Below, piece after piece: positions 13,716 through 25,260 of a DNA stretch of 64,000 nt. Within the stretch, counting starts at the first letter, position 1, and every line of letters begins with the position of its first letter. Made by a program: the position numbers and the translations under genes. The stretch covers positions 2,428,956 to 2,492,955 of the forward strand of contig CM076669.1 of the NCBI GenBank assembly GCA_038496675.1, in the 5' to 3' direction. Origin of the DNA: Rachycentron canadum (taxonomy: Eukaryota; Chordata; Actinopteri; Carangiformes; Rachycentridae). The notes under the pieces were generated by a model that searched no databases, was not told where the DNA came from, and saw only the letters and a list, made by a program, of their open reading frames with translations.

Positions 13716-14780
13716 GTTGACACTTGACTGCCTGTTCCCTCCTGCACAGCAGCTGCCTTGCATATATGCTCACAATAAATAAAACAACAAACACAACATG
13801 TGACTTGCCCTTTCAACTGAGTGCTTTGTGGCACCACTTGATGAAAATTCAGGTCAGAGCGCTGCGCGCACTCTTCTTGTTTTTCCACTGGCGAAGGAAA
13901 CGTGCATCAGAAAAGCCTCGGCAGGCTGTTTCATCTTCCTTTGGTGTCCACACAACACAACACAACACGCCACTCCCGTTGTGTGGCAGCCTGAGGATTT
14001 GTCAGAGAGTATCTCGTGGTTTTAAATAAAAAAAATAAAGGATGAATCTACTCCCGCTGTGAGTCTACAGAGGCCCCGGAGAAAAGAAGGAAAATATGGC
14101 CTTGGGGGAGGTGGGGGGTGAGCAATATACTGCAGCTCCCTGGAGCCTGCTGTTAGCGCCACAACCTTTACACTGCCCTCCCCTGGGACCAGTCAGGCAT
14201 CAATATTTAACACAATACACCCCGAGTGGACTTATGGCAGCGCATCAGAGGGAGACATACATGCACAAAGGCGCAAAAACACACTTGCAATGACCCACAA
14301 ACGGAGATGTTTGCACGTTTAGTTACACTGCCCGCACACATGCACGCGCGATGGCGTTCAAAGGTCAGGGTTGCGACACCGGATTTGTCCTCTTGAACCA
14401 GGAGCCAACTCACTGCATGAAACGCACAACGTAAATGTCGATTTTGAAAGTAGCCAAAAGTGGAGCTAATCTTTACCTTTGAATGATCCTGACACCACAC
14501 AGTGCTGATGTACAGTAATCCTGCTCATCAAATTATTATGACTCATGAAGACTGGGGGGGGTCAAAGTTCATCCTTAACCTTCAAAAAGGCAGCCGAAAA
14601 AACAGCCATTTAGCAGCGGCTCTGGTGGTTTCATTCATATTGTATGAGCTCCTTCAGCAGACTTTCCGAGCTCAGGGCTCCAAGGTTTAACGTCAAGATG
14701 GCTGAAAGCTCCAGAGCGGCCACTCAACAGATCCTGTTTTTCTCAACGAATTAAAAGGTATTAATATCAAAAAACAAGTG
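13716..14780. other. Unique sequence, no gene recognised
   Basis: A short ACAAC array lies at about 13950-13966. Two overlapping open frames (65-101 codons) begin near 13724 and 13828 without splice or domain support. Confidence 0.5.
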
Positions 14781-14946
14781 TCAACCCGTTGGTTTGTGAT
14801 ATGACCTTTTGAAGCCTCCTTCTTTTTACAACCAGTGGAGTCGCCCCCTGATTTTCTTTAGATAGAATGAAGGTTTAAGGCTCTTCAGCATTGGCTTCAC
14901 TTTACAGACCAAGTGTCTATGTCCATTTTTATAGACAGTCTGTGGT
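14781..14946 (-). repeat. R1 dispersed repeat, copy C (internally deleted)
   Basis: It begins with the R1 right end (ACCCGTTGGTTTGTGAT, GAAGCCTCC) and jumps to TTTTTACAACCAGTGGAGTC and the left end (CAGCATTGGCTTCACTTTAC, ATAGACAGTCTGTGG). The deletion junction differs from that in copy B, so the two truncations arose separately. Confidence 0.75.
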
Positions 14947-17004
14947 CTGAATGCAGATTGTTCCCAAGTACAGTGAAGGCAATCAATCAATTAAATAAAA
15001 AAGAGTGTCATTAATAATTCAAATCATCATTAGCTGCAGCCCTGTTGATAAAATGAATGATTCTTTCATTGCAAAGTAATGACATCATTGCTGTTGACAT
15101 CATTTGTTTCGCTGTTCCTCACGAGCAGAAGTAAAAATAGCAAAAGTCCTGTCACCCAATTCTCTCTGATGCTAAATTCCTTCGTCTCCCATTTCTGCTT
15201 CACATCTGCGCTCAGCCCGTCCCATCAAAGCGACATCCCACCCTGCTGCACGTTACCGTCCTGTTGGACTGCGTGCTCAGTCAGAGCAGGACTTTGAAGG
15301 CTTCCTTCTAAGTTAATGGCCCAGTTGAGGAAAAACGTCGGCGGTGTGTGTTTTTTCGAAGCTGTCCAGAAAACGGTGCTGACAGGAGCCTTGTTTTACC
15401 TCATTTCATCTCATTTGAAACTCATGTCCTCATTATGTCAGCGCTGCGATGGAGCTGTAAATAAAGGTGGAGGAGCAGACAACAAGAGGCAGAGGTAAAG
15501 GAAGAGTGAAGAGAGACTGCGTGGCTTTCACAACACAAAGGCTTCAATCAGGATATGAGCTCTAATTTGCCAGGACCTGTCTAGCTGGTGCAATCGCTTT
15601 CACCCTAAAATGCACACACACAAACACACTTAATCTATAAAAATACACTCACACAGAGGCACAAACACAGAGCCAAGAACACAAGCACCCCAGGGTGTTG
15701 CTGTATGTACATTTTATATATATATAAAAGTGTGAAGGTTTTGTATCTCATTCCCGTGCCACGGCTTCGTTGTTTTAAATCTCTCAGTGTGTTAACGCGT
15801 GTGTCTTCTAGCCATTCTGATTTCCAGTGTTTTCATTGCCTCACTAAGCTCCAGCAGATGTTTCTCTGCTTTTCTAAAGACCTTCTCGGCAGCCTGGGCG
15901 GAATATCAGAATACCGCTTCCTAATCCACTTTACCCACTAATCCCTGCTCCGTAGACCTGTTGGCTTGCTTTTTATACAACACTAGTTCTTTCTCTCTCT
16001 CTCTCTCTCCACCATTCACTGGGGGTCTTAGTGAGATCACTATCGAGGAAACTGGCAGAATTAGTCTGCGTCAACATACCAGGGGAGGGATCTCTCTGCC
16101 GCTTGATTTACTGATATTCAGGGGAAGTGGAATTGATCGGAAGCTGTGGGGCCGGGCCGCTGTCTGTCAGGGTTTTGCAGGAGTGAGTTAAGGTTTCCCA
16201 TTCCGCTGTTGGCCCGCTGAAGCAATGGGGACAGGATTTAGCTGCCTGACAAAAGCTTGAGAGGGATGTGATATGTCATCTGCTGCTGTGGGATACAAGG
16301 GGATATTCACAGACACAGCGTAAATAAAGGCGAAAGGAACAGCCAGTGCTGGAGACGTGGCACAGAGAGCCCACATCCCACAACCCTGAATGAATGACTG
16401 GAGGGCGAGATTTGATTCAGGCGACTGGCAGTGGGACATCTGCAGGGGGAGAGGGACAGAATTAGGCTAACTGGTGTATTTCAATCCTTGTATTCTCACA
16501 GTCCGTGTACTCATGGGCCCCTGGAGACTGAGAAAGAAAAGCTCATTCAGTTGCTATAGAGGTTGACCTATGGCCAGTCTGATGTGCCTGGTCAAGTGCT
16601 CTGACTGCTGCTGGATAAATAACTCCACCCAGCTATATGAAGAAAAAAATGACCGTATAATGACGAAATCCTTCCTCGGTGTGTCTTTATTTACCCATGT
16701 AGTGGTCCATACACAGCAAAATCAGGGCTCAGGCAATAAAAAGATTTGTTTCTTGTGTTTAATCATGCACAACACAGGTGAACCGCCATATCACAAAGAG
16801 CTAAATAGACTCATTTGAGTGTAAGAGCCACTTCACTGTGAACTACAAGGAAACAGCTGAATAATACATTTCTATTCTAAAGCAGTAATCACAGCAGATG
16901 TATTTTTAGCGATGCACCTTTTTCTAATTGAAATCCATGATGTTGCTGTGATCAGGTGACTTAACCTGGGCTTTAAGCTGCGCATGCTGTGACACGTAAA
17001 ACTG
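14947..17004. other. Unique sequence with a (CT)n array
   Basis: A CT array lies at about 15992-16009, and short CA stretches at about 15613-15630. A low-confidence exon candidate inside this stretch (16032-16182) is listed separately. Nothing else is recognised. Confidence 0.5.
16032..16182 (+). other. Possible internal exon (151 nt), weak
   Basis: The (CT)n array makes a pyrimidine tract ahead of an AG at 16030-16031, and a good donor match (GA|GTGAGT) follows position 16182. One frame is open throughout, with peptides such as GRISLRQHTRG and LDLLIFRGSGIDRKLWGR. I recognise no protein family. The acceptor tract is simple repeat, so coincidence is quite possible. Confidence 0.12.
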
Positions 17005-17240
17005 CATTGTATTGAAGTCTATGGGAAAATGACCCCACTTCTCACTTGATTTATTAGCTCAGGAAACATTCTCCAAATGAGTTTATGGTCCCAGTCTCTA
17101 GTTTCAAGTCTTCAATACAACATGTTGTTCATTTTAAATGATGGTCCCATTTGGAGGAAAATAGACCATAAAGCAGGGGATGAATTAGGGGGCAGATCCA
17201 TTCTCAGATCCACCCCTAAATCCTACGCAGCTCCACCTTC
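17005..17240 (+). repeat. R1 dispersed repeat, copy D
   Basis: It holds the central part of R1: TGTATTGAAGTCTATGGGAA, GAGTTTATGGTCCCAGTCTC, CTTCAATACAACATG, AGGAAAATAGACCATAAAGC and GGGGATGAATTAGGGGGC. It then diverges into a segment (AGATCCACCCCTAAAT, GCTCCACCTTC) that resembles the corresponding end of copy I at 62445. Both ends appear truncated. Confidence 0.8.
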
Positions 17241-17544
17241 TTAAACTAGTCTCTCTTTAATCTTTCACAATGCACTGATTACATGAAGATGGGAACTGCA
17301 CCCGCAGTGTAAAGTCCTCCCACATCAAGTTTTGTTTTTGAACTTTTTTGATATTTTTGTGAATGAAACAAATTTAGGGGAGCTGGTCATTTTAAAGGGC
17401 AATTTAGGGGGGTAGATTATGCCCAAACCTTCTGTCTGTGCACTACCTCGTAATATAGCACTTTGCAATCTGACAGAAGTTTGAACCTGGAGTTTGAAAC
17501 TTGAAACACTCAAACAAGCAGGATAAAAAGATGAAAATACCAGT

Positions 17545-17790
17545 CATGAGTCTTTTTTGAGTCTTGGCCAAGACTTCCAAAGTCAAAGAGCTCCAAGTCG
17601 AGCCCCTGACCTAAACCTCCCCAAATGCTACTTTTCCTTCTGCAACGTGCTTGGCTGATTTTGGATTTATTTAAAATGTCTGTGGACAAAAAGCAAAAGA
17701 ATCGTTGTACAACATTTATTTCTTCTAACCGTGATGTTGATGAAAACATTTGGACTCGGGGAGGATATCAAGTCACTTCAAGTCAAAAAG
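17545..17790. repeat. AAGTC/GAGTC-rich sequence, possible degraded transposon
   Basis: Words such as AAGTC, GAGTC and TCAAGTC recur across about 250 bases (for example near 17560-17600 and 17768-17790). Fish genomes contain interspersed elements with this kind of word repetition, but I see no terminal repeats or coding sequence to confirm one here. Confidence 0.25.
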
Positions 17791-19967
17791 TCCACGTGAA
17801 GTGATGTGTCACCTCCATGGAAGTCAAAGTTAATTTGCCATTCCTTCAATTTTTGTCGCCAGATAACGTGGTGGTGGTTTGGTTGCTGGCCTCACAGCCT
17901 GGATCACAAATGAACTGCCTGAACATTTTCTTTCTTTTGAAAATTAGGCACTGTAGAATAAGGAAGCAAGACAAGATTGTGAGTGGTAACGTGGCCAAGG
18001 AACAAAGAGAACCCTCCACCTGGAAAGACATGCCTTCATGTGGTCAGGATCAGATGTGCAGGACGTAGTCGCTGTGGTGCACATTGCTCTTCAAAGGTAA
18101 AGAGTAGATGTTGTATCTGTATCTGTTCTCATTGGCAAATTCTGCTCGCTTTTTAAAACTTGGTTTGCAGACAAAATGAAGCATATTCAGAAACATCTGA
18201 GAGCCTGAGGTGACTCAAACGCTTGGTCAGACTGCCTCTCTGACCTGCTCGAGCTTGAGCAAGTCTGCTTCAACTAAATCATGCAGCTTTTGACAAAAAT
18301 CAAAAAACCAGGCTGGCATATCAAAATAAACACACAGTAGTTCGAAACGTAAGGGTTTGAACGGCTGCAAGTTCTGCATCTCACACTGATCTCCAGGTTC
18401 TCTGTTTGTGCCATGCTATTTTCTCACTTTGTCTCTTAGCAACAGGCACTTTGTCAGCCGTGTCAAAGCATCCTGTCAGAGATGTTACGACGAGGTGTGG
18501 GCAGCCAACGTGTCTTCAACTGCGTAAGAGGTTTCAATCCTCATTAGAGATCAAAAACAGGCAAAAGCAACACTCATTGCTGACTTCACCCCCAAATGAC
18601 ATTCATTTCTATCCAGCAGAGGCGTTTAAAGAGTCACAAAAGTCTGAGTCTAGTTCAGACTTTGCGTTCAGACTCTGCGTCAATTCAACTTATAATAATT
18701 AATGGTGGGCTACAGGTACTAAGATTACCTACCTACTAAATGCCTATGACACCGGTACTCACTTGCAGCCTTGGCGCAGGTACTTACCTTAATTTTAGTA
18801 CTCTCATTGTATCAAATAACACAAGCGATTTCCTCAAGGAGATTGAAAAAGTAGAGCAGATGAATGGTGGAGACGAAAAGGAAAGATGTATGTATCTATC
18901 ACTCTAAAAACACGAAACCTGTCCATTAGGTCCCAGAAATTTCAGATTTAACATGGTTAAGACATGTTTTCTGACATTTCTAGTCAACTGAAAGAACCGA
19001 AGTTTGTGCCTAGCATGGGAACATTTGCTGGAAATCAAACGGGCAGAAGAAACTAAAAGCTTTTCCTGCACTTGAATTGAACCGAAGGTTTCCATCCAGA
19101 CAATAAAACTTTTTTTGTGTGTGAGTAGTTTTCTAAAAAGTGCTTACTTCAAGCAAACCAATGGAAGTGAGCCTCTTTTTTCCCCCCATATTTCAATCGT
19201 TTCAGACATTTGAAGTTCACTCAAAATTTCATTTGACAGTTGGACGGAGACGGAGCTGGTGTGAGGGAGAGAGACGGGCATCTGACAGGTGGCGACGGAC
19301 CGAGATCCCAGGGAGAGAGAGGGAGAGGGTGAGGAGGATAAGAGGGGTGGAGGGATGACGAGGCCGAGAGGCAGATGGAGACTCAGCTCTCGCTCTCCCT
19401 CCCTGAGGAGACAAACAGCCGATCTGAGATCTGAGCTGCAAACAGAATGAGATGGAAATAAGAGAAAGAGAAGGAGAGGGAATGTCACGAAATGCCAAGT
19501 GGAAAAACAATGCTTTTTGGGGTTTTTTTGGGGGTTTTTTTTTTTTTTTGATACCTTAAGTTGAAAAAATTGTTTTGGAGCTCCCTGCTTCTCTTTTCCC
19601 TTTTTTTTTTTTTTTTGAGTGACCCCCCATCTTCAGATTTTGTGCATTTCTGCACTGGATACAACAATATCTGACTACTGGTGGCTTCTGGGTAGTTTCA
19701 TGACTACTGTATCAAGGATAGATAAAAATAGGAGAAAGCAAGACAATCATAGTTTCATTTTTCTGCCTCTGAACTAATAAATTACTTAAATAAAGGCACT
19801 TCAATAAAAATTTCAATGAGAGAAAAAGTAACTTGTTTAAAGTCAATACTTGACTTGAAATACCAAATGTTTGCTGGCTGAAGCTTCTCATGTGAGGATT
19901 TTCTTGCTATTCTCCATTTTAAATCAATGTATGTTTGTGGCCAAGCTAACTGGATGGGTATATGGGT
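17791..19967. other. Unique sequence, no gene recognised
   Basis: It contains a purine-rich strand at about 19240-19345, and T- or G/T-homopolymer runs at about 19515-19550 and 19598-19616. Open frames are under 115 codons and lack domains. Confidence 0.5.
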
Positions 19968-20140
19968 GCAGGCTGTGGCTAAGGAGAGCAGGTTGCCCAT
20001 TAATCAGAAGGTTGGAACCTCGGCTCTGGGTGTCAAAATGTCCTTTGGCAAAATATGGACCCCAAAAATGCCTCTAATGGTTGTTCTATCAGTGTGTGTC
20101 TGTGTGGTTGATAAGACAAGAAAAGCGCCATGTAAGTGTA
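19968..20140 (+). repeat. tRNA-SINE-like element, degraded
   Basis: The order of phrases (GCAGGCTGTGGCT, AGAGCAGGTTGCCCA, TAATCAGAAGGTTGGAACC, TGTCCTTTGGCAAAAT, GGACCCCAAAAATGCC, AAAAGCGCCATGTAAGTG) matches the general layout of a tRNA-like retroposon common in fish. GGTTGGAACC at about 20010 resembles a decayed B box. It is noncoding, and the family assignment is from memory. Confidence 0.5.
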
Positions 20141-20410
20141 GCCCATTTGTGGCATAGTCACTTGGTCTGTCCACCACTGGATTGGATTGCCATCCTGTGA
20201 AAGCAAATAAATAAAAAATCGTAGTCGTCAGAGAATGACTCCTACCAACTACGGGCACCCTCTGATTTTTCTTCTAAGCCTTACACACTGGGTTGAAATA
20301 TAACAGAAATTGTAATATGGCCAAGGACAAGTGGAACTACTATTTTTCTGATAAAGGTAAAATATGTCACAATATTGTTGTGTATTGTTACCACCATAAG
20401 TGTTGTGGGG

Positions 20411-20770
20411 CTATAGAGGAACCCCAGCCAACAAATCATATTCTACAGATGCAGGAACATGTTTGAAATACATGGGCCAGACGTTGCCCTCAAACAGGCC
20501 AGAGGGTCTGGCATCAGGTATCATATGGAGTGAGGATAAAGTAGCGCTGGTTCAGCATTGGTCAAAAGTCCATAGGTGTAAAGAGAGGGACCCACTGAGT
20601 CTCATCCTCCTTATAGACAGACTTTGGTATGTTCTCGGTGTTTGGGGTAACCTCGCCTCGGTGATGTTGCTCATCACGGCGTCCATGTCCGGAGCAATAA
20701 AGCCATCTTCACCAACTTTATCCTGATCTTTGGGCTTGAAGAAGTCATCCTGATGTTGAAAAGAATTATC
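20411..20770 (-). pseudogene. Broken coding relic, unknown protein
   Basis: Read on the minus strand, three consecutive blocks look coding but lie in different frames. Block 1 (about 20652-20770) includes DDFFKPKDQDKVGEDGF and IAPDMDAVMSNITEA. Block 2 (20562-20651) includes TENIPKSVYKEDETQWVP and ends LFTPMDF-stop. Block 3 (20411-20524) includes ARPSGLFEGNVWPMYF and VEYDLLAGVPL-stop. Block 1 can also be read as an exon: an acceptor-like TTTTCAACATCAG precedes 20749, and a weak GT donor follows 20652. The acidic, Asp/Gly-bearing part of block 1 faintly recalls a calcium-binding loop, but this is not a firm match. The frame changes suggest a pseudogene, or a fragment of an old transposable or retroviral-like element. 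The plus strand is also open for 108 codons (20400-20726), so strand choice rests on how protein-like the peptides look. Confidence 0.35.
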
Positions 20771-22544
20771 ATTTCAACTAAAACTGTGTCCCGTTATAAA
20801 ATCACAATATTTCTTTCTTTGCATATCATACAGCCCTAATTTACTGTGAAATGTTTTGAAAGTTTCAAACTTCTTTGACAGAATTTAAAGAAAACAAGCA
20901 AAGGAAAATTCAAACTAAGGCACGCTCCCGTTGACTACCTGTATGCAAATATTAGACATTGGTTCATCAAGTTAATCAGTTGTTGCTGCCACATGTTCTC
21001 TAGTCAGGAGTCATCAGTCATCAATTTCCCATCTCGTTCAGGTTTGTTTTAATGAGTGTATGGAAAAAGCCCCTAAAATGAGGTGGGTGGAAATGGACTT
21101 TCAGTCTTGTGTAACTATTGTTCATACTAAGTCCCTTTAAGATATCACTTTAGACTTTGCTCAAGAGTGCAGCGACACTGTCAGTTGAGGGAAGGAGGGT
21201 TTAAGACATGAAAATATATGGAAAGTATGGATCAGCCTGACAGAGGAGATCACTGAGAGCAAAGCGAGGAGAGATGAAAAAGAAAGAAATTATGAGGAGA
21301 GAAGTGGAGAAAGATGACAGAAAAGGAAAAAAAAAAAAAGAAAGTGAGAGGAAGACAGAGGGGAAAAACAAAGCCAAGAGAAAGACAGAGAAGAGGAGAG
21401 CACAGGCTTCCACTGAATGGTAATTAAAGGGGAAAATGTCATTAATTAGCAAACAGACCAGCTGTGGCGCTCTTTAAAGCTGTGCTTCCTAACATTAAAT
21501 ATAGATTACAGGACATGCAGAACACACACACACACACACACATAGAGACAAAATAACAGTGATGCACAGATCTAATTAGTGGGATTGATTTTCTCTAACC
21601 CCAGTGGAGAGACAGCAATAGGAGAGCGAGATTCTCTAAATGCCACTCCTCTGCAGGAATCTTCTCGCACTGGGGGTACGAAATGAAAGACAAACTGACA
21701 GAGAGAGAGAGAGAAATAGGGGAAAGTGGTGGGAGAGGGGAAAAAGGGGAAGATGGGCAGGCAGCTGCCGGTGGAAAGAAAAAGCAGGAGGGAAATAAAT
21801 AAAACCGAGAGGAAAGAGGTTTGGAGGGAGTGCGGCAGCAGCAGCAGCAGCCTTTGCTAAAAGTCTTAGATTACACAGGCAGAGAGAATAGACCCCGCAG
21901 CCATGACAGTGTTAGTGACTGGCAACATATGGGAGAGGAATGAGAAGTGTAAGAAATCAAGGCAAAGACGCAAAGACAAAGAGAAAGTCAGGTTTTTGGT
22001 GGCTAGAAGCACTTTAACTTCCTGCAACAACCAGGAAATCCACCTGGCAGTTGCCGTGGTAACAGCAGGGCAAGTGGGAGGCTTCTCTTAATCAGTCTGC
22101 TTTTAACCCCCCCCCCCCAACTACCACCACCACCATCACCCAATCTCTTTGCGTCTTTCATCCACTCACACAGAGCGTTATCTCTGGCCGTCAACAATCA
22201 CATGACGTCTCCTTTCTTTGTGTCATACGTAGGGCACTTATTAGTACGACCTGGGTTCATCTTAAATGTTTACTGCACCACAAACAACGAACCAGTTCAT
22301 GGACCGAATCTTTTGGAGGATGTGGTCTGGGAAGGCGTGGCCTCCAAAGGCCGCATCAACCACAAAGGCTGGACTGAAAAAAAAAAAAAGACGGTCTGAT
22401 CTATGGAGGATTTCTTTTTCATCGGTCCGATGAAAAGTGATTTATATCTCCCATGCAATGAACCCTGGGATAGGTTCTGCCTGTAACATCTCGAACTGCA
22501 GAATCAGTTCACACAAGGCTGAGTCAGGTTTTCTGTAGTACACT
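20771..22544. other. Purine-rich and unique sequence, no gene
   Basis: The plus strand is strongly purine-rich at about 21240-21400 and again at 21690-21830. A CA array lies at about 21523-21542 and a (GCA)n array at about 21834-21852. A C run lies at about 22108-22118. No gene is recognised. Confidence 0.5.
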
Positions 22545-23075
22545 TATACCCCTTTCTCAACAAAATTAGTGGGTATACCCAGGTCTTTAAAAACAATGGA
22601 AAACCCGCTAGTAAAGACCGACTGACCCCCTTTTCCACAGGCAGGTGAGTTTGCCTTTCTGGTCTGACTGAGGACACACTCTACTGCAAAGAGCGGTGTC
22701 ATCACTTGCACCTACAGAGCAAACACACAGACAAACGGGTGGGAGCATGAGCTGCCAGCTACCGTGCAAACAGATATGACGGATCTGTCACGTCTGGTCT
22801 CCCGGCTTATGTTTTTATAAAAGAGTCTGAGTCTCTGTGAAACACTTCGATCAGTGATTGTTTTTAAAAGTTCATTCGGCGCTTTAGCTCACCCTCAGAG
22901 GAAAGTGTAGCCATGGTGTTTCTGGTTTAACTGCTGGTTTTCCATCAATCAGAGCTGATAAATACCCATGTCTACTGCAGGGACGTTTACCCTTTCCACT
23001 GCCGACAAAAGCCAGATCTTAATGAGTCTTAGTGGGTTTTTTGACCAGTGGAAAAGGAGCCTTGCAGTAGGTTCT
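22545..23075. repeat. Possible non-autonomous DNA element, weak
   Basis: The left border (CCCCTTTCTCAAC, then AGTGGGTATACCC) and the reverse complement of the right border (CCTTTTCCACTGGTC, then AACCCACTAAG) share short similar words. That would fit a degraded element with terminal inverted repeats. The similarity is short and imperfect, and the interior shows no transposase. Confidence 0.2.
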
Positions 23076-24579
23076 CTGCTGTGTATGTTTGGGCCTATTG
23101 TTGTTGCATTTGTGTGTCTTGCTCGGGCGTGGCTGCAGTTTCTTGGCTGATCTACTTCCATGGCTGTCCTTCATCTAGTATTCATCTACACCCACTGGCT
23201 TCAGTCTATATCCTCCGGCCCTTCACTCCATTCTTCGCCAGATCCTTGTTTCCTACCAGGCGGTGGACACGAGGCCAACTTCGGGCCTCTCTTATCGTGA
23301 GTCCTTGTTTTAACTCGAAGTTTCCCAACGCTGCAGGGCCGTCCGTCAGTTCAGATCATCAAGATTTACTCTGGGTCAACACTGTACTCCACCACCACCT
23401 ACCTCAGCCCCATCCACAGAAGAAGAACCTCCATCCCTCATGTATAACACTTGGTTTCTTTGCTGATTAATAATTTCTCGTACCCACTTGTCTCTCCTGT
23501 CTGCGCCCTATACTTTTGGGGTCCTTGTAAAATACACTGGCACAGTCTGATTAAAGGAACCAAAACAGTCTCCAGCTCTATGGTCACTTCACCTCCAGAG
23601 GTAGATGAGGGTTTTTGGCGTCAATGTCCAGGGGATTGAACTAAAATGAATCAAAGCCAAAACTACAAAAACAAAGTTGTGAAAAACATGATATTTTTAT
23701 TTATTTTTTTTGTTTTTGTTCAGATGTGTCAGGCCACCGAATGCAAATGAGATGCAAAACATATTCAGGCACAAAAATACTTTGCTGGGTTTTTTTGGTT
23801 TTTTTTTTCCTTTTAACAAGTTTCACTAAATTATCTGCACAAACAGCAACAACAGTGTTTACAATGAAAACTTCTGACTCATCCTGGACCCCTCCCTTCT
23901 CCTCTCAGTTAAATTACAATTTCTTTCTGACAATACAACAAATGAGATGCAACCCCACCCCCCTCTGCTCCCACAAACACACACACACACACACACACAC
24001 CTCAAGAGCACAACAACCTGCTCAAAATAGACAGCTATTTACATGAGTATTAATAGTATTCCCACTGCTCTCATACAGTTGAAGGGCATTTGTTTGAGTT
24101 ATTATTAGTGAGGGCTTTGCTGGTTCTGCTTAGATGCTTGTTAAATAAACCCAATCTCTGTGCTAACTGCTGGTCAAACAAATACACGCTGTGCCCATCC
24201 TTTGTGCCGTGTGCTCCAAACTGAAAGAGTTTTACATGCCAGCGACGGCTGTGCACATGTGTTTGTTTATGAGTATGTGTGTGTGAGTGTGTGTGCATCA
24301 TCAGAGAAGTGTTTAAACCTGCTCAGGGGCCCTTGAATGACACCAAAACCTGTCCCTTTGGATTTCCATCCATCAGCAAATGAGGAGTGACATGAAACAT
24401 GTAGAAGACAAAAACACATGTAGAGATGAAGCCACGTCAACAATTAACACACACACACATTCTTTCTCTCAGACATTTAACTCTTTGAAATCTTTGCTGC
24501 TTTTATTCTATTTTTCATAAGCTTGTAGCATTATCTCATCCCCATTTTGGCAAGACAACTTTTTTATTTTATTTGTTTT
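23076..24579. other. Unique sequence with a CA array, no gene
   Basis: A 140-codon plus-strand frame spans 23048-23470 but shows no domain, splice pair or start context. A T-rich run lies at about 23698-23718, and a CA microsatellite at about 23976-24000. GT-rich sequence lies at about 24260-24295. Confidence 0.5.
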
Positions 24580-25035
24580 TGTCACAACCAGTTCCTGCAG
24601 TTAAGCAGGGTCTGCCCATTCCTTGTGTCAGTTCCTGTTTTATTTTGAAATACTCACCTCGTGTCTCATTCCAGATCGCCCACTTCCTGCCCTCTTTTGT
24701 TTCCCGCCTGTTTGATTACCTGCTCCTCCCCTAAGGGGTTTCACCTGTGTCTCATTATCTCCCCTCCCTCTGAGTATATAATCCATGTGTGTTTTCCCCT
24801 CAGTGCCAGTTCCTCTTGTGCCGATAGGTCAAGAGTTCCTGTGTCTTCGTGAGTTTCCAGTCTAGAGATTTGACCCCACCTGTTTTTGGCATCTCGTTGC
24901 CCTTGCCTACTTTTGATTTTGTGGTGTTTCGATCGCGGCCTGCCTGACTGTGTATCTTTTGAGTTAATAAATAATTGCTGTTTTTTTGGAACCTACTGAG
25001 TCGTTGAGTCGCTATTACCTCCTTTAGCCTGTACA
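24580..25035 (+). mobile_element. Probable solo LTR (Gypsy-like), no internal region
   Basis: The block starts TGTCAC and ends TGTACA, consistent with the TG...CA ends of retroviral-type LTRs. In order it has a pyrimidine-rich U3-like half, a TATA-like box TATATA at about 24775-24780, then about 190 bases downstream a polyadenylation signal AATAAA at about 24967-24972, and a short U5-like end. No primer-binding site, gag or pol follows, so it reads as a solo LTR. I could not see a clean target-site duplication. Confidence 0.5.
24775..24781 (+). promoter_or_regulatory. TATA-like box in the putative LTR
   Basis: TATATAA lies in a pyrimidine-rich context, as expected for an LTR promoter. Activity is not shown. 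Confidence 0.4.
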
Positions 25036-25050
25036 TCTGTTTTTAGTTAA

Positions 25051-25260
25051 TCGAGTGGCACAGTGGTTGGCACTGTTGCCTCACAGCAAGAAGGTTCTGG
25101 GTTCATTCCCCTGGGGCCTGGGGTCTTTCTGTGTGTCTCCCTGTACCTGCATTGGTTCTCCAGCTTCCTCCCACAGTCCAAAGACATGCACATTAGCCGA
25201 ATTGGTTATTTGGTGGTAAATTGCCGGTAGTCGTGACCTGTCCAGGGTGTTACCTGCCTT
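25051..25260 (-). mobile_element. Fish retroposon tail (RTE-type LINE 3' end or dependent SINE)
   Basis: The phrases GTGGCACAGTGGTTGGCACT, TCACAGCAAGAAGGTTCTGG, CTCCCACAGTCCAAAGACAT and TTACCTGCCTT follow the layout of a very common teleost retroposon tail, here in reverse orientation. Related pieces lie at 27751, 34607 and 58091. It is noncoding. It sits 15 bases from the end of the putative LTR. Confidence 0.7.

Noticed and set aside
20005..20025. GGTTGGAACC resembling a tRNA B box
   Set aside because: It lies in a SINE-like element and there is no acceptor stem, so it is not a tRNA gene.
23048..23470. 140-codon plus-strand open frame
   Set aside because: No domain, signal or splice support, and the pyrimidine-rich sequence lowers stop frequency. 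Kept as noncoding.
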